Shown: piece by piece, positions 25,105 to 34,511 of the stretch
How the letters are laid out: every line of letters begins with the position of its first letter
How positions within the stretch are numbered: the stretch's first letter is position 1
NCBI RefSeq assembly: GCF_025517535.1
Contig: NZ_JAOPKC010000002.1
Coordinates: 62,001 to 126,000, forward strand
DNA: 64,000 nt
Direction of reading: 5' to 3'
Source of the DNA: Halapricum hydrolyticum
GTDB taxonomy: Archaea; Halobacteriota; Halobacteria; Halobacteriales; Haloarculaceae
Notes under the pieces: generated by a model
Seen by the model: only the letters and a program-made list of their open reading frames with translations
Told to the model about the DNA's origin: nothing
Databases searched by the model: none
Program-made: the position numbers and the translations under genes

Positions 25105-28100
25105 ATGTCACAGAAAACACATTCCGATGGCGTCGCGGATCCGGTCGTCGATTCCCGCGCCAATTACGATTATCAGAGTACAGCGGTCGACCAGGAACGT
25201 CTCGTCGCGGACCTTCGGGCCCGCGTCGACGGTGACGTCCGATTCGACACCTATAGCCGACAGCTGTTCGCGACGGACGCGAGCGCCTACGAGCAACTGC
25301 CGATCGGCGTCGTCTCGCCGACTTCGACGGCGGACGTCGTCGCGGTCGTGGAGTATTGCGCCAGCGAAGGGATCCCGATACTCCCGCGTGGCGGCGGGAC
25401 GAGTCTCGCCGGCCAGGCGGTCAACGAAGCCGTCGTCCTGGATTTCAAACACTACATGGACGAGTTGCTCGAGGTCGATCCCGACGCGGCGACGGCGCGT
25501 GCCCAGCCGGGTGTCACGATCGCCCATCTCGATCAGGCGCTCGCACCGCACGACCTCAAGTTCGCCCCTGATCCGGCGTGGGGCGACAAGAGCGTTCTCG
25601 GCGGTGCGATCGGGAACAACACCACCGGAGCACACTCGCTGAAGTACGGCAAGACCGACGCCTACATCGAGGAATGTGAGGTCGTACTCGCCGACGGCAC
25701 CAGAACGACGCTCGGGTGGACCGACGTCGACTCGCTCTCGGATCGTGCACGGGAGGCCGAACAGGACGGCTCTCCGATCGAGGCCCGGCTGTACGCCGAG
25801 GTCGAGCGGATCCTTACCGAGGACGCCGAGGAAATCGAGCAGCGCTACCCCGACCTGAAGCGCAACGTCTCGGGGTACAACCTCGACATGCTGATCGAAA
25901 ACGCTCGTGATCGAGGCGAAGTCAACCTCGCACGGCTGCTGGCCGGCAGCGAGGGGACGCTCGCGATCGTCACCGAGGCGACCGTCTCGCTGGAACCGAT
26001 TCCGAACGAGACGGCGGTCGTCCTGTTGACCTACGACGGTGTGATCCCGGCGATGCGCGACGTCGCTCCGATTCTCGAACACGATCCGTCCGCCGTTGAG
26101 GTGATGGACGACGTCTTCCTGGATCTGGCGCGGGACACGTCCGAGTTCTCGAACCTCGTCGCGACGCTGCCCGACGGGACCGATTCGACGCTGCTGGTCG
26201 AGTTTTACGCCGACACGGCCGAGCAAGCCAGAGAGAAGGTCGCCGACCTGCTCGCCGACCGGCTTCCCGGCCACGACGGGGCGGCCGACCAGCCTCCTGA
26301 CGCCGGTGGCTCGGACGACGTCTACGCCAGCGACGCGCTGGAAGCCTACGACGACGAGCGACAGGCGAAGTTCTGGAAGATGCGAAAGGCCGGACTGCCG
26401 ATCCTGCTCTCGCGTACGACCGACGAGAAACACTGGCCGTTCGTCGAGGACACGGCAGTCCCGCCCGAGAACCTGCCGGAGTACGTCGCCGGCATGCGGG
26501 AGATCTTCGACGAGCACGACACCTTCGCCGCGTACTACGCCCACGCCGGCCCCGGCGTGTTGCACATCCGGCCCCTGCTGAACCTCAAAGCGGACGACGG
26601 TGTCGAAACGATGCGGGAGATGGCCGATCAGATCACCGATCTGGTCATCGAACACGGCGGATCGGTCTCCGGCGAACACGGCGACGGACGGGCCCGCACG
26701 AAGTGGAACCGGAAACTCTACGGCGAGGAGCTCTGGGAGACGTTCCGGGACCTCAAGTCGGCGTTCGACCCCGATTGGTTGCTCAATCCCGGGAACGTCT
26801 GCGGGGACTTCGACCCCGGCGAGAACCTCCGGTACGACGCCTCTTACACCTTCGACGCCGACTTCGAACCCGTCCTGAACTGGGAGAACGACAACGGCTT
26901 CCAGGGGATGGTTGAACTCTGTCACGGCTGTGGCGGGTGTACCGGCCACCAGGACACCACCGGCGGCGTGATGTGTCCGACGTATCGCGCGGCCGACGAG
27001 GAGATCACGAGCACGCGCGGGCGGGCGAACATGCTCCGGTCGGCGATGAACGGGAACCTGCCCGAGGATCCCTTCGACGACGAATTCGTCCACGAGGTGA
27101 TGGGTCTCTGTATCGGCTGCAAGGGCTGCAAGAACGACTGCCCCAGCGGCGTCGACATGGCCAAGCTCAAAGCCGAAGTCGTCCACGAGTACCACCAGCG
27201 CGAGGGGACGAGTCTGCGCGACAAGCTGTTCGCGAACGTCGAAACGGTCCTCTGGCTCGGGAGCACCTTCGCACCGCTCTCCAACTGGGCGATGCAGGTT
27301 CCCGGCAGCGGACTGGTGATGGAGAAGGTCCTGGGGATCGCCCAGGAGCGTGATCTCCCGTCGTTCCATCGGACGACGTTCAGAGACTGGATTGACGACC
27401 GAGGCGGGACACGCGTACCCAGGGCCAGCGCGGCGCGGAAGGCGCTGCTGATAGCCGACCCGTACACGAACTACAGCCACCCCTACGTCGGAAAGGCGGC
27501 CGTCCGCGTCCTCGAAGCCGCCAATATCCACGTCGAAGTTCCCGAGGAAGTGTCCGACAGTGGTCGGCCGGCCTTCTCGAAGAGCATGCTCGATCATGCT
27601 CGGGCAACCGCCGAGGAGAACGTCCGGGCGCTGGAACCGTACGTCGACGACGGCTGGGATATCGTCACCGTCGAGCCGTCCGATGCCGTGATGTATCAGT
27701 CGGACTACCTGGATCTGGTGCCGTCCGACGCGGCGGCGCGGGTCGCGGCCAACACCTACGGCGTCACGGAGTACATCGACATCCACGAACTCGATCGCAA
27801 CGTCGACTTCGATCCGCCCGAGGGGTCGCTGTCCTATCACGGCCACTGCCAGCAGAAGGCGACGAAGAAAGACCACCACGCGGCGGCCGTCCTGCGACGG
27901 GCCGGCTACGAGGTCGACGCCGTCGACTCGGCGTGCTGTGGCATGGCCGGCTCGTTCGGGTACGAGGCCGAACACGTCTCGATGAGCAAGTCGATCGGGT
28001 CGATACTGTTCGACCAGCTCGACGATTCGCCGGCAGACCAGCCCGTCGCGCCCGGTGCGTCGTGTCGATCCCAGCTCGAAGACTACGAAGGTGAGCCGCC

Positions 28101-28134
28101 ACACCCGATCGAAAAAGTCGCCGACGCGCTCTAG
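25105..28134 (+). CDS. FAD/Fe-S D-lactate dehydrogenase
   Basis: 1009 residues with three parts. First is an FAD-binding PCMH domain (LPRGGGTSLAGQAVNE, about residues 93-110) with a vanillyl-alcohol-oxidase-type C-terminal domain (HGDGRARTKW and LLNPGN near 525-570). Second is a two-cluster ferredoxin segment with CHGCGGC (about 606) and CIGCKGCKNDCP (about 669). Third is a CCG domain region ending ACCGMAGSFGYE (about 945). This is the single-chain form of respiratory D-lactate (or D-2-hydroxyacid) dehydrogenases that pass electrons to the quinone pool. With LctP upstream, D-lactate is the likely substrate; glycolate is the main alternative. It overlaps the convergent gene by four bases. Confidence 0.9.
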   Translation: MSQKTHSDGVADPVVDSRANYDYQSTAVDQERLVADLRARVDGDVRFDTYSRQLFATDASAYEQLPIGVVSPTSTADVVAVVEYCASEGIPILPRGGGTSLAGQAVNEAVVLDFKHYMDELLEVDPDAATARAQPGVTIAHLDQALAPHDLKFAPDPAWGDKSVLGGAIGNNTTGAHSLKYGKTDAYIEECEVVLADGTRTTLGWTDVDSLSDRAREAEQDGSPIEARLYAEVERILTEDAEEIEQRYPDLKRNVSGYNLDMLIENARDRGEVNLARLLAGSEGTLAIVTEATVSLEPIPNETAVVLLTYDGVIPAMRDVAPILEHDPSAVEVMDDVFLDLARDTSEFSNLVATLPDGTDSTLLVEFYADTAEQAREKVADLLADRLPGHDGAADQPPDAGGSDDVYASDALEAYDDERQAKFWKMRKAGLPILLSRTTDEKHWPFVEDTAVPPENLPEYVAGMREIFDEHDTFAAYYAHAGPGVLHIRPLLNLKADDGVETMREMADQITDLVIEHGGSVSGEHGDGRARTKWNRKLYGEELWETFRDLKSAFDPDWLLNPGNVCGDFDPGENLRYDASYTFDADFEPVLNWENDNGFQGMVELCHGCGGCTGHQDTTGGVMCPTYRAADEEITSTRGRANMLRSAMNGNLPEDPFDDEFVHEVMGLCIGCKGCKNDCPSGVDMAKLKAEVVHEYHQREGTSLRDKLFANVETVLWLGSTFAPLSNWAMQVPGSGLVMEKVLGIAQERDLPSFHRTTFRDWIDDRGGTRVPRASAARKALLIADPYTNYSHPYVGKAAVRVLEAANIHVEVPEEVSDSGRPAFSKSMLDHARATAEENVRALEPYVDDGWDIVTVEPSDAVMYQSDYLDLVPSDAAARVAANTYGVTEYIDIHELDRNVDFDPPEGSLSYHGHCQQKATKKDHHAAAVLRRAGYEVDAVDSACCGMAGSFGYEAEHVSMSKSIGSILFDQLDDSPADQPVAPGASCRSQLEDYEGEPPHPIEKVADAL

Positions 28135-28634
28135 CGACCGGCGAGAAACCGCCGAACGCTGTTTCCCGGACTGTACCCGACACCCGACCGCGACTCGACG
28201 GCGAACCCGCGTCGATCGCCGAGGGACTCGAGTGCGGCCGAGAGTGCCTCGACGTCGACGGGTGCATGAATCCGATACCCGTAGGGCGGGCCGTTACTCA
28301 TGTCGACCGCGAGCTTCGGTCGTGCCAGTCGACTGTCGTACGTCCGCACCCGCTCGATCGACTCGTAGTGGACGACGTGGGTCCGCTCGGCCAGTTCGAA
28401 CAGCCCTGCTGGCCCGTCCTCTCGATACCGTTCGCGGGCCCGGTCGCCGGCGTCAGGGAGTCTGCCGCGTGCCAGTCCGAACAGCGGCGTCAGGTACGCG
28501 TGTTCGACGATGTGCAAGCGGTCGTCGGCGAACAGCAAGTCACAGGCGCGAAGCGGGAACGAGCCGGCGACAGCGAGATGGACGTGTACATGTACGGCCG
28601 ATCCCGGTCGAAGTGCCTCCGGGGAGTGTGTCAT
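28131..28634 (-). CDS. Hypothetical protein, possible PH-like domain
   Basis: 167 residues from ATG 28634. There are no membrane helices. The sequence alternates short strands (AVHVHVHLAVAG, LLFADDRLHIVEHAYL, THVVHYESIERVRTYDSR, RLARPKLAVDMS, YGYRIHAP) and ends with a helix, compatible with a small PH-like beta barrel. I do not recognise the family. It starts two bases after the stop of the Nramp-like transporter gene, so it is almost certainly co-transcribed and may assist that transporter; this is inference. The end overlaps the D-lactate dehydrogenase gene. Confidence 0.7.
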   Translation of the reverse strand: MTHSPEALRPGSAVHVHVHLAVAGSFPLRACDLLFADDRLHIVEHAYLTPLFGLARGRLPDAGDRARERYREDGPAGLFELAERTHVVHYESIERVRTYDSRLARPKLAVDMSNGPPYGYRIHAPVDVEALSAALESLGDRRGFAVESRSGVGYSPGNSVRRFLAGR

Positions 28635-28636
28635 GA

Positions 28637-30370
28637 TCAGTGGAGTGGTCCTTGCGCCTGTTCGGAACCGGGAACGGTGTCTTTCGACGCGAGCTTCGCC
28701 CGTGCGGACCGCACCACGACGAACCCGACCACGAAAGCTGCGACGGCAAACAGCGCCAGCCCGCCGGGCTCGCTCGCGAGGACGCCCGCGTCAGTTTCGA
28801 CCCACGGCAATCCGGCAGCGGACGCCCACGTGCCGAGTAGCAGGACGCTGAAGTACCCGAAAAGCGCCGTCGCCCACCACAGCATGGCGAGCCGCGTCCA
28901 GCTGGGCTGGGTGTGCTCTGGCAGTCGTTCCGTGTTCATGATCGCGAGCAGGGCCGTGTAGGGCCACATCATCAGTCCCGAGGCCGCCGCCCCGACTACG
29001 AGCAACTCGAAGGGATGATCGAACGCGAACGGCACCGGGAGCGCCAGGACGGCGATCCCGCCGCCAGTGAAGACGGTCAATAGCGCCCAGAACAGCCGCG
29101 GCAGGCTCCATCCGGCCGAACGACCGTGCAGCTCGTAGACGATGTCGGCGCTGTTGCGAACGAACGATTCGACGATGCCGTACTCGGTCGTCAACAGCGC
29201 GGTGAAAAGCGCCACGTACAGGAGAACCCCCGGAAGGGCGCCCACCTGTGGGGCGACGACGTCCGTCCACATGGCGATCCCGCTTTCGGCCGTGCCGGCC
29301 GCGTATTCGGCGGCGATCGCCATGAGCATCGTCGCGACGGCGACCAGCCCGAGGACGAACGTCAGCAGATGCTCGAGCTGGACGAGCCGCCACCAGCCCC
29401 GCCACCGGCGCATGTTCGTCGGCGTCGGCGGAAACGTGAATCCGCCGCGTCGCACCGGCTCCGGATCGTCGCCGACGATGGGGTTCTTGATCCGGCCCTG
29501 GTAGCGACCCATTCCGTACCCTTTCTCGCGAACCCAGAGACTCTGTGACAGGTTGAGATATCCACCCGCGCCCGCGAAGGCGATGCCACCGAGCAGCAGG
29601 GCGATGTCGCCTCCGGGCGGGAGCTGGCCGACGCTGTCGACCGTGGTGGGGATCGCCGCGAGTTCGGAGATCGACCCCAGAAGAACGAACAACAGGATCG
29701 CGATCAGCAACGCGGCCGAAACCAGGACCGCCTGGATCCGCTCGACGACGTTGTACATCACGGGCGTCACCTGGTAGGTGAGCCAGACGACAACGAGCAA
29801 CGCGATCCCGAGGACGCGCCAGCTCGCCAGGCCGATCCCGTCGAGGCCGACCGTCGTCTCTTCGATCCCGAGACCGATCGTGCCGATCCGGGCGGCCCCG
29901 GCCGCCCAGCCGGGCCAGCCGAGGCTCGCGAACCCGAGCACGAGCAAGACCAGCGGCCACACCCTGCCCAGCCGCTCGAATCCGCGGAAGATCGACTCGC
30001 CCGTCGCGACGGTCCAGCGCTGGATCTCGGTGTTGAGAAAGAACTGCGTGAAAACGCCGAGGAAGAACAGCCAGTAGAGATCCCAGCCGTGCGTCGCGAC
30101 GAGCAGGGGCCAGAACAGCGTTTCACCGCTCCCGAGCGACGCTCCCAGCAGGATCGCACTCGGGCCGAGGACGTGTGACAGCCGGGGCACGCGCGGCAGA
30201 TCGAGCAGCCGGAACCCCTCGTCGTCACCACGAGCGGGTTGCGTCGCGTCTTCGCGCGCGATGTCCAGATTGTCGTACGCCGTCGGCATGTAGGAGCTGC
30301 CGTGGTACGTTCGGCCCTCTGAACCCGACAGGTACACGTCGTCGCGGACAGGCATATCATCGTCCGACAT
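28637..30370 (-). CDS. Nramp-like membrane transporter
   Basis: 577 residues from ATG 30370; the earlier in-frame start gives an Arg-rich non-coding extension. After about 60 polar N-terminal residues come roughly 11-12 membrane helices. The first has LGPSAILLGASLGSGETLFWP, matching the Nramp first-helix region, but with GASLGSGE in place of the DPGN metal-binding motif. Thus it belongs to the Nramp/APC fold, yet divalent metal transport is uncertain; such divergent Nramp-related proteins are common in haloarchaea. A cytosolic loop rich in Arg/Pro lies near residues 285-320. A small soluble protein is encoded directly downstream. Confidence 0.78.
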   Translation of the reverse strand: MSDDDMPVRDDVYLSGSEGRTYHGSSYMPTAYDNLDIAREDATQPARGDDEGFRLLDLPRVPRLSHVLGPSAILLGASLGSGETLFWPLLVATHGWDLYWLFFLGVFTQFFLNTEIQRWTVATGESIFRGFERLGRVWPLVLLVLGFASLGWPGWAAGAARIGTIGLGIEETTVGLDGIGLASWRVLGIALLVVVWLTYQVTPVMYNVVERIQAVLVSAALLIAILLFVLLGSISELAAIPTTVDSVGQLPPGGDIALLLGGIAFAGAGGYLNLSQSLWVREKGYGMGRYQGRIKNPIVGDDPEPVRRGGFTFPPTPTNMRRWRGWWRLVQLEHLLTFVLGLVAVATMLMAIAAEYAAGTAESGIAMWTDVVAPQVGALPGVLLYVALFTALLTTEYGIVESFVRNSADIVYELHGRSAGWSLPRLFWALLTVFTGGGIAVLALPVPFAFDHPFELLVVGAAASGLMMWPYTALLAIMNTERLPEHTQPSWTRLAMLWWATALFGYFSVLLLGTWASAAGLPWVETDAGVLASEPGGLALFAVAAFVVGFVVVRSARAKLASKDTVPGSEQAQGPLH

Positions 30371-30432
30371 GTCGTAGTCTCGTCCCTCGGAGCCGAGTTG
30401 TCGGTAGGGAAAGCACGATGAGTATAAAACCG

Positions 30433-30978
30433 TTACCCACCGAGGAAATGCCAGATGTGGCCGCGCTCTTCGGGCGGGTCGACGCCGGGCAGTTCCGCCA
30501 GCGCCGGCTGCAGCGCGTTCCACCATCCCCCTGCAGTCTCGAACTCCGCCGGATGGTCGGGATAGACGTCGGTGAGAAAGTCGGATTTCTTCGCCTCCGG
30601 ATGTTCGCGGAGATACTGGTACGCGGCAACGAGTGCCTGCTGGCGTGCCTCGAGCGTCGTACCCGTCCCCGGAAGATCGACCTGCGTCACCAGTTCTTCG
30701 ATCCGTGGCCCTACAGGCCCGTCGTCAGGCTGCTCTTCGATCGGGATCCACCAGACGCGACTCCGGGAGCCGACTTTTCGCGTCCGGAGCACGCCCCGAT
30801 CGACGAGTTCGTTGAGCTTGTTGTGTGCGGTCCGGCGGGAACAACCGACGGCCTCCATGATGTCGTCCGCGGTCAGCGGACGGGCCTGGTCTTCACGTTG
30901 CTCGAATACCTCGAGGACATCGCTCAGCGGGATCCGCCCACGGTCTGTGGCCTCGAGTCGTTCCCGCTCGGGAACCAT
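30433..30978 (-). CDS. Winged-helix transcriptional regulator
   Basis: 181 residues from ATG 30978. The N-terminal half is a winged helix: RGRIPLSDVLEVFEQREDQARPLTADDIMEAVG, then CSRRTAHNKLNELVDRGVL and a wing RKVGSRSRVWWIP. The second half is a helical domain with a Trp-rich end (GGWWNALQPALAELP and HIWHFLGG). Regulators of this layout are common in haloarchaea; the ligand is unknown. It lies 62 bases upstream of the Nramp-like gene on the same strand and may control it. A pseudogene regulator lies 40 bases further upstream. Confidence 0.8.
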   Translation of the reverse strand: MVPERERLEATDRGRIPLSDVLEVFEQREDQARPLTADDIMEAVGCSRRTAHNKLNELVDRGVLRTRKVGSRSRVWWIPIEEQPDDGPVGPRIEELVTQVDLPGTGTTLEARQQALVAAYQYLREHPEAKKSDFLTDVYPDHPAEFETAGGWWNALQPALAELPGVDPPEERGHIWHFLGG

Positions 30979-31018
30979 ATACGAATGTCCTCTCAGAAGA
31001 CGCAAAAGCGTTTCCCCG

Positions 31019-31608
31019 TCACGATCCCGGCCGATCGGTCGGGTGGTCGTCGTCCTCCCCGAACAGTCCACACTCGGATACTGACTCGACCGCAAACGCC
31101 TCGATGGCGTCCCGACAATCGGTATAGACTTGATCCACGCGTGCCTCCATGCGCCGGGCGACATCCTGCGGATCGACGGCGTCGTAGACGGTGCGCTGGC
31201 AGGTGCTGTCTCTGATGATCGTGGACTCGACCAGATCGTGAGTCTCAGCGTATCGACGATTCGGTAGGCCGTCGTCAGTGCACAGTCGAGTTCCGCTGCG
31301 AGCTGCTGGACGCTCATCGACTCGTCGCTCTCACAGAGACGCGCGTAGGCAGTCCGCTCGGAACCGCTGAGCCCGAACACGATCGCCAGCGCCTGTTCCG
31401 GCTCCGGCTCGACGACGGCTATCCGCTTTCCGACGACCGGATCGCGACGAGCATGGAACTGATGCGCGAGAGCCTGTTCGATCAACTCGAAGATCAACAG
31501 CGCGTCGCGTCAGCCGACCAGTAGCGCCGGCAACGTCTCGTCTCCGAGGGCCTGATCCCGATGCTGAAAGAACTGTGGGCGGGCTGGCGATTCCGGATCG
31601 ATCGCCAC
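31019..31608 (-). pseudogene. Broken helix-turn-helix regulator (in-frame stop plus frameshift)
   Basis: Read leftward from a GTG at 31606-31608 the frame gives MAIDPESPARPQFFQHRDQ and about 32 residues, then an in-frame TGA, and continues as RDALLIFELIEQALAHQFHA. A helix-turn-helix follows (SMSVQQLAAELDCALTTAYRIVDTL). Right after it, at about 31250, the coding signal shifts by one base: the continuing frame reads ETHDLVESTIIRDSTCQR and ends PTDRPGS before TGA at 31019-31021. A single-base loss in a Leu codon explains the shift. The whole would be about 195 residues. It looks like a relative of haloarchaeal TrmB/MarR-like regulators that has decayed recently; a sequencing error is the alternative for one lesion. 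Confidence 0.6.
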
Positions 31609-31640
31609 TGTAAAACGTGACGCTCCCGTTTCGCTTATCG

Positions 31641-32462
31641 ATGGAAGTCACGCTGTTGGGAACCGGGGACACGACGGGAACGCCAACCGTCGGGTGTGAC
31701 TGTGACACCTGCGAACGTGCCCGCTCGCTCGGGGTCGAGCGCACTCGCTTCTCGGTGCACGTCGAGTCGGCGGCCGGTCAGTCGCTACTCATCGACTTCA
31801 GCCCGGATTTCCGATACCAGTTTCTTCGAGCCGACGTCGACCCGCCGGACGCCGCCATCGTCACGCACGTTCACTTCGACCACCTCGACGGACTGGGGAA
31901 CGTCTACCGGCTTGCCGATGACCTGCCGGTGTACGCGGCCGACGAGACCGACCCGACGACCGGCGAGAGCGTCGCACAGACGGTCCGGAACCGCTATGAC
32001 TACCTCGATGCCGTCTCGGTCGAGCCGACGGCCCCCTTCGAGCCGTTCGAGACGGTGGGGCTGGAGGTGACGCTCGTTCCCGTCGATCACCCACCGCTTC
32101 TGTGTTACGGGCTGCTCGTCGAAGACCCCGAGACGGGTGGACGGCTCGCGCTTTCGGGCGATACCAGCTACGCCATCCCCGACCGGTCGCTGGACCTGCT
32201 TGCTGGGGCCGACCTCCTCCTGGCAGACGGGATCGTCCCTGCCGAGAACTGCGAGTACCACCCGCTCGGCGGCCGCCATCACGACGAGTCGGGCGTCCCG
32301 CGAACCTTCGGCGACAAGCACATGACTATCGAAGGCGCTCGCCAGCTCGGGGATCGGCTCGACGCCGAGCAGACTCGACTGGTCCACCTCTCGCATTACA
32401 TCCCGGCCGATCGGGCCTTCGCAGACGACATGGCCGTCGACGGAGAGCGTTTCGACCTCTAG
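31641..32462 (+). CDS. MBL-fold hydrolase, PhnP-like
   Basis: 273 residues from ATG 31641 (MEVTLLGTGDTTGTPTVGC). The N-terminal GTGDTTGTPTVGCDCDTCERA matches the PhnP/lipoate-like group in which a CxCxxC segment binds an additional structural zinc. The catalytic motif is THVHFDHLDG, followed by LSGDTSYA, LLLADGIV and a late HLSHYI. PhnP hydrolyses cyclic phosphodiesters such as ribosyl 1,2-cyclic phosphate; no other phosphonate genes are nearby, so the substrate remains open. The last four bases overlap a small convergent membrane gene. The gene diverges from the pseudogene regulator at its left. Confidence 0.88.
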   Translation: MEVTLLGTGDTTGTPTVGCDCDTCERARSLGVERTRFSVHVESAAGQSLLIDFSPDFRYQFLRADVDPPDAAIVTHVHFDHLDGLGNVYRLADDLPVYAADETDPTTGESVAQTVRNRYDYLDAVSVEPTAPFEPFETVGLEVTLVPVDHPPLLCYGLLVEDPETGGRLALSGDTSYAIPDRSLDLLAGADLLLADGIVPAENCEYHPLGGRHHDESGVPRTFGDKHMTIEGARQLGDRLDAEQTRLVHLSHYIPADRAFADDMAVDGERFDL

Positions 32463-32722
32463 TCTTCTCGCGAGTCGTCGCTTCGAAGCTCGGACAACCG
32501 GGCACCTGGAGAGAACCACTGGCCGGGCAGCATGCCTGAGATGTCCCGCCCGAGAAACGTCGGCTGGGGAGCCACCGTCGACTCGGGGTAGTGTTCCGCT
32601 TCGAGTCGTTCGACCAGTTCGTCGTCTCGGAGTGCCATGAGGCCGCGCCACAGTCCCAGGAACATCAGTGTCGGCAGGACGGAGAGACCGAGCGTGAACG
32701 CCAGCCTGAGGACGGCCTCCAT
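32459..32722 (-). CDS. Small membrane-anchored protein (87 aa)
   Basis: 87 residues with one N-terminal helix (about residues 5-27, LRLAFTLGLSVLPTLMFLGLW) followed by a charged cytosolic part containing LRDDELVERLEAEHYPESTV. The C-terminal half is rich in Pro/Gly/Ser. I recognise no family, though short haloarchaeal proteins of this layout are frequent. It overlaps the convergent PhnP-like gene by four bases. Confidence 0.65.
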   Translation of the reverse strand: MEAVLRLAFTLGLSVLPTLMFLGLWRGLMALRDDELVERLEAEHYPESTVAPQPTFLGRDISGMLPGQWFSPGARLSELRSDDSRED

Positions 32723-32819
32723 ACGGAGGGGTACGGACCGGAAGAGGTAATCGGTATTGGTCTGTGCTATCGCTTGCCGCGATCTGGGAGCGCGCCGACG
32801 GGGAACGTCATACTATCGG

Positions 32820-33914
32820 CTATTCTTCGAAGCTGTCTTCGAACCAGAAGGTACCGTTTCGCTGGACGACCTCGCCGTCGAGTTCGATGTAGCTGTCCTC
32901 GCTCATGTCGAGGATCATGTCGACGTGGACGGCTGACTCGTTCTGGACGTTACCCTCGCCGACGGTCTCGGGGTAGGCCCGGCCGACCGCCATGTGGACG
33001 GTGTCGCCCATCTTCTCGTCGAAGAGGATGTTGCGGGTGAAGCGATCGATGTCGCGGTTCATCCCGATACCGAGTTCGCCCAGGTATCGTGCGCCCTCGT
33101 CGGTCTCCAGGACGTCTGTCAGCAGTTCCTCGTTCTTCTCGGCGCTGTGCTCGACGACCTCGCCGTCTTCGAAGACCAGTCGCGCGCCGTCGATCTCCCG
33201 GCCCTGGTGGTAGATCGGGATGTCGAAGTACGCTTCACCGTCGACGCTGTCCTTGACGGGCGCGGTGAACACCTCCCCGCCGGGGAGGTTGTTCTCCCCG
33301 TGGTCGTTCAGCGTCTCGTTGCCGGCGACGGACATCGTGACGTCGGTCGTCTCGCCCGAGACGATCCGGACCTCCTCGGCGTCGGTCAGTCGGTCTGCCA
33401 TCTCCTGCTGGTGCTCCCGGACCGACTCCCAGTCCTTGACGATGGCGTCGTAGACGAAGTTCTCGTACTCCTCGGTGGCCATCTCGGCCTGCTGAGCGTT
33501 GGCGGCCGCCGGATACAGCGTCAGGTTCCAGGTCTTGTTCAGGCGGGTCTCCCGGACCGGCTCGTAGGCCTTCTCGTAGGCCGACTGGGTCGCCGTGTCG
33601 ACGTCGCCCAGTTCTGTCTCGTTGTCGCCGCCCTTGATCGCGATGTAGGCGTCCATCGCCTCGTAGAGTGCGTGGGTGTGCTCGGGCGCTTCGAACTCCC
33701 CGTCGTAGTGTTTGAGATACGCCCGCCGGAAGCGCTTGCCGAGTCGCTCCTGGACCACGAGCGGGTGGCCACCGACCTCGGCGACAGCCTCGACGATGGC
33801 CGTGACGAGGTCCTCCGCGACCGGATGGGCGTCGATGACGACGTGATCGCCCTCGCTGCAGTCGATCGAGTGGTTGACGATGATCTCGGCGTGTTCGCGA
33901 ATGCGCGGATCCAT
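32820..33914 (-). CDS. M29-family aminopeptidase
   Basis: 364 residues. The family hallmarks of thermophilic aminopeptidase (AmpS/AmpT, M29) are present: an N-terminal helical part with GDHVVIDAHPVAEDLV, a central EVFTAPVKDSVDG, then GARYLGELGIGMN with a metal-ligand glutamate, and MAVGRAYPETVGEGN followed by SAVHVDMILDM with the His and Asp ligands of the two-metal site. It releases N-terminal residues from peptides in the cytoplasm. The length is normal, and the gene is monocistronic. Confidence 0.92.
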   Translation of the reverse strand: MDPRIREHAEIIVNHSIDCSEGDHVVIDAHPVAEDLVTAIVEAVAEVGGHPLVVQERLGKRFRRAYLKHYDGEFEAPEHTHALYEAMDAYIAIKGGDNETELGDVDTATQSAYEKAYEPVRETRLNKTWNLTLYPAAANAQQAEMATEEYENFVYDAIVKDWESVREHQQEMADRLTDAEEVRIVSGETTDVTMSVAGNETLNDHGENNLPGGEVFTAPVKDSVDGEAYFDIPIYHQGREIDGARLVFEDGEVVEHSAEKNEELLTDVLETDEGARYLGELGIGMNRDIDRFTRNILFDEKMGDTVHMAVGRAYPETVGEGNVQNESAVHVDMILDMSEDSYIELDGEVVQRNGTFWFEDSFEE

Positions 33915-34025
33915 ACACGCCTGCTCGGAGCGGCAGGGGCTAACCGTTTTCGACCGCCGGCCGACGTGGGTACTGTCGCGGTCGGATAGTCAACCTCTTG
34001 GATCGGAGGGTACCTACCGACGGAC

Positions 34026-34487
34026 ATGGACCTCGAGATACGGACCGTCGACGCGCCCGACGAGGACGATCCGATCTATCAGGACGCGCTCTCGGTTCGC
34101 ACGGACGTGTTCGTCGAGGAGCAGGACGTCCCGGCCGACCTCGAAGTCGACGAACACGAATCGGCGGCGACTCATTTCGTCGCCTACGACGACGGCATGC
34201 CGATCGGAGCGGCGCGACTCCGCGAACCCGAGGAATCGACGGGCAAGGTCGAGCGATTCGCGGTGCAGGCGGACTATCGGGAACGGGGCGTCGGGACCGC
34301 GCTCATGGAGCGACTCGAGGCGGTCGCTCGCGGGCGCGGGATCGAACGGCTGCGCCTGCACTCCCAGGTTCGGGCTGCACCCTTCTACGCCCGGTTCGGC
34401 TACGAGCGCGTTGGCAAGCAGTTCGAGGAGGCCGGGATTCCCCACGTCGAGATGCGAAAGTCGATCGAACCGCCGAGCGACTTTTGA
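34026..34487 (+). CDS. GNAT-family N-acetyltransferase
   Basis: 153 residues. The acetyl-CoA binding motif A is visible as VERFAVQADYRERGVGTALMERLE, followed by RLRLHSQVRAAPFYARFGYE, the motif B region. The N-terminal VRTDVFVEEQDVPADLEVDEHE resembles the ElaA/YjcF type of GNAT proteins. The substrate cannot be told from sequence. The next gene begins 24 bases downstream on the same strand and may be co-transcribed. Confidence 0.88.
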   Translation: MDLEIRTVDAPDEDDPIYQDALSVRTDVFVEEQDVPADLEVDEHESAATHFVAYDDGMPIGAARLREPEESTGKVERFAVQADYRERGVGTALMERLEAVARGRGIERLRLHSQVRAAPFYARFGYERVGKQFEEAGIPHVEMRKSIEPPSDF

Positions 34488-34511
34488 CTGTCGCCGCCCC
34501 ATAGTTACGTC

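Noticed and set aside
25108..28104. A 998-residue open frame antisense to the D-lactate dehydrogenase gene
   Set aside because: It exists because high third-position GC leaves few stops on the opposite strand. Its product has no family pattern, while the sense strand has full Fe-S and FAD motifs.
31453..31524. A short rightward frame (MELMRESLFDQLEDQQ) as a gene end
   Set aside because: It has plausible codons but no upstream continuation with a start, and lies opposite the better supported pseudogene.
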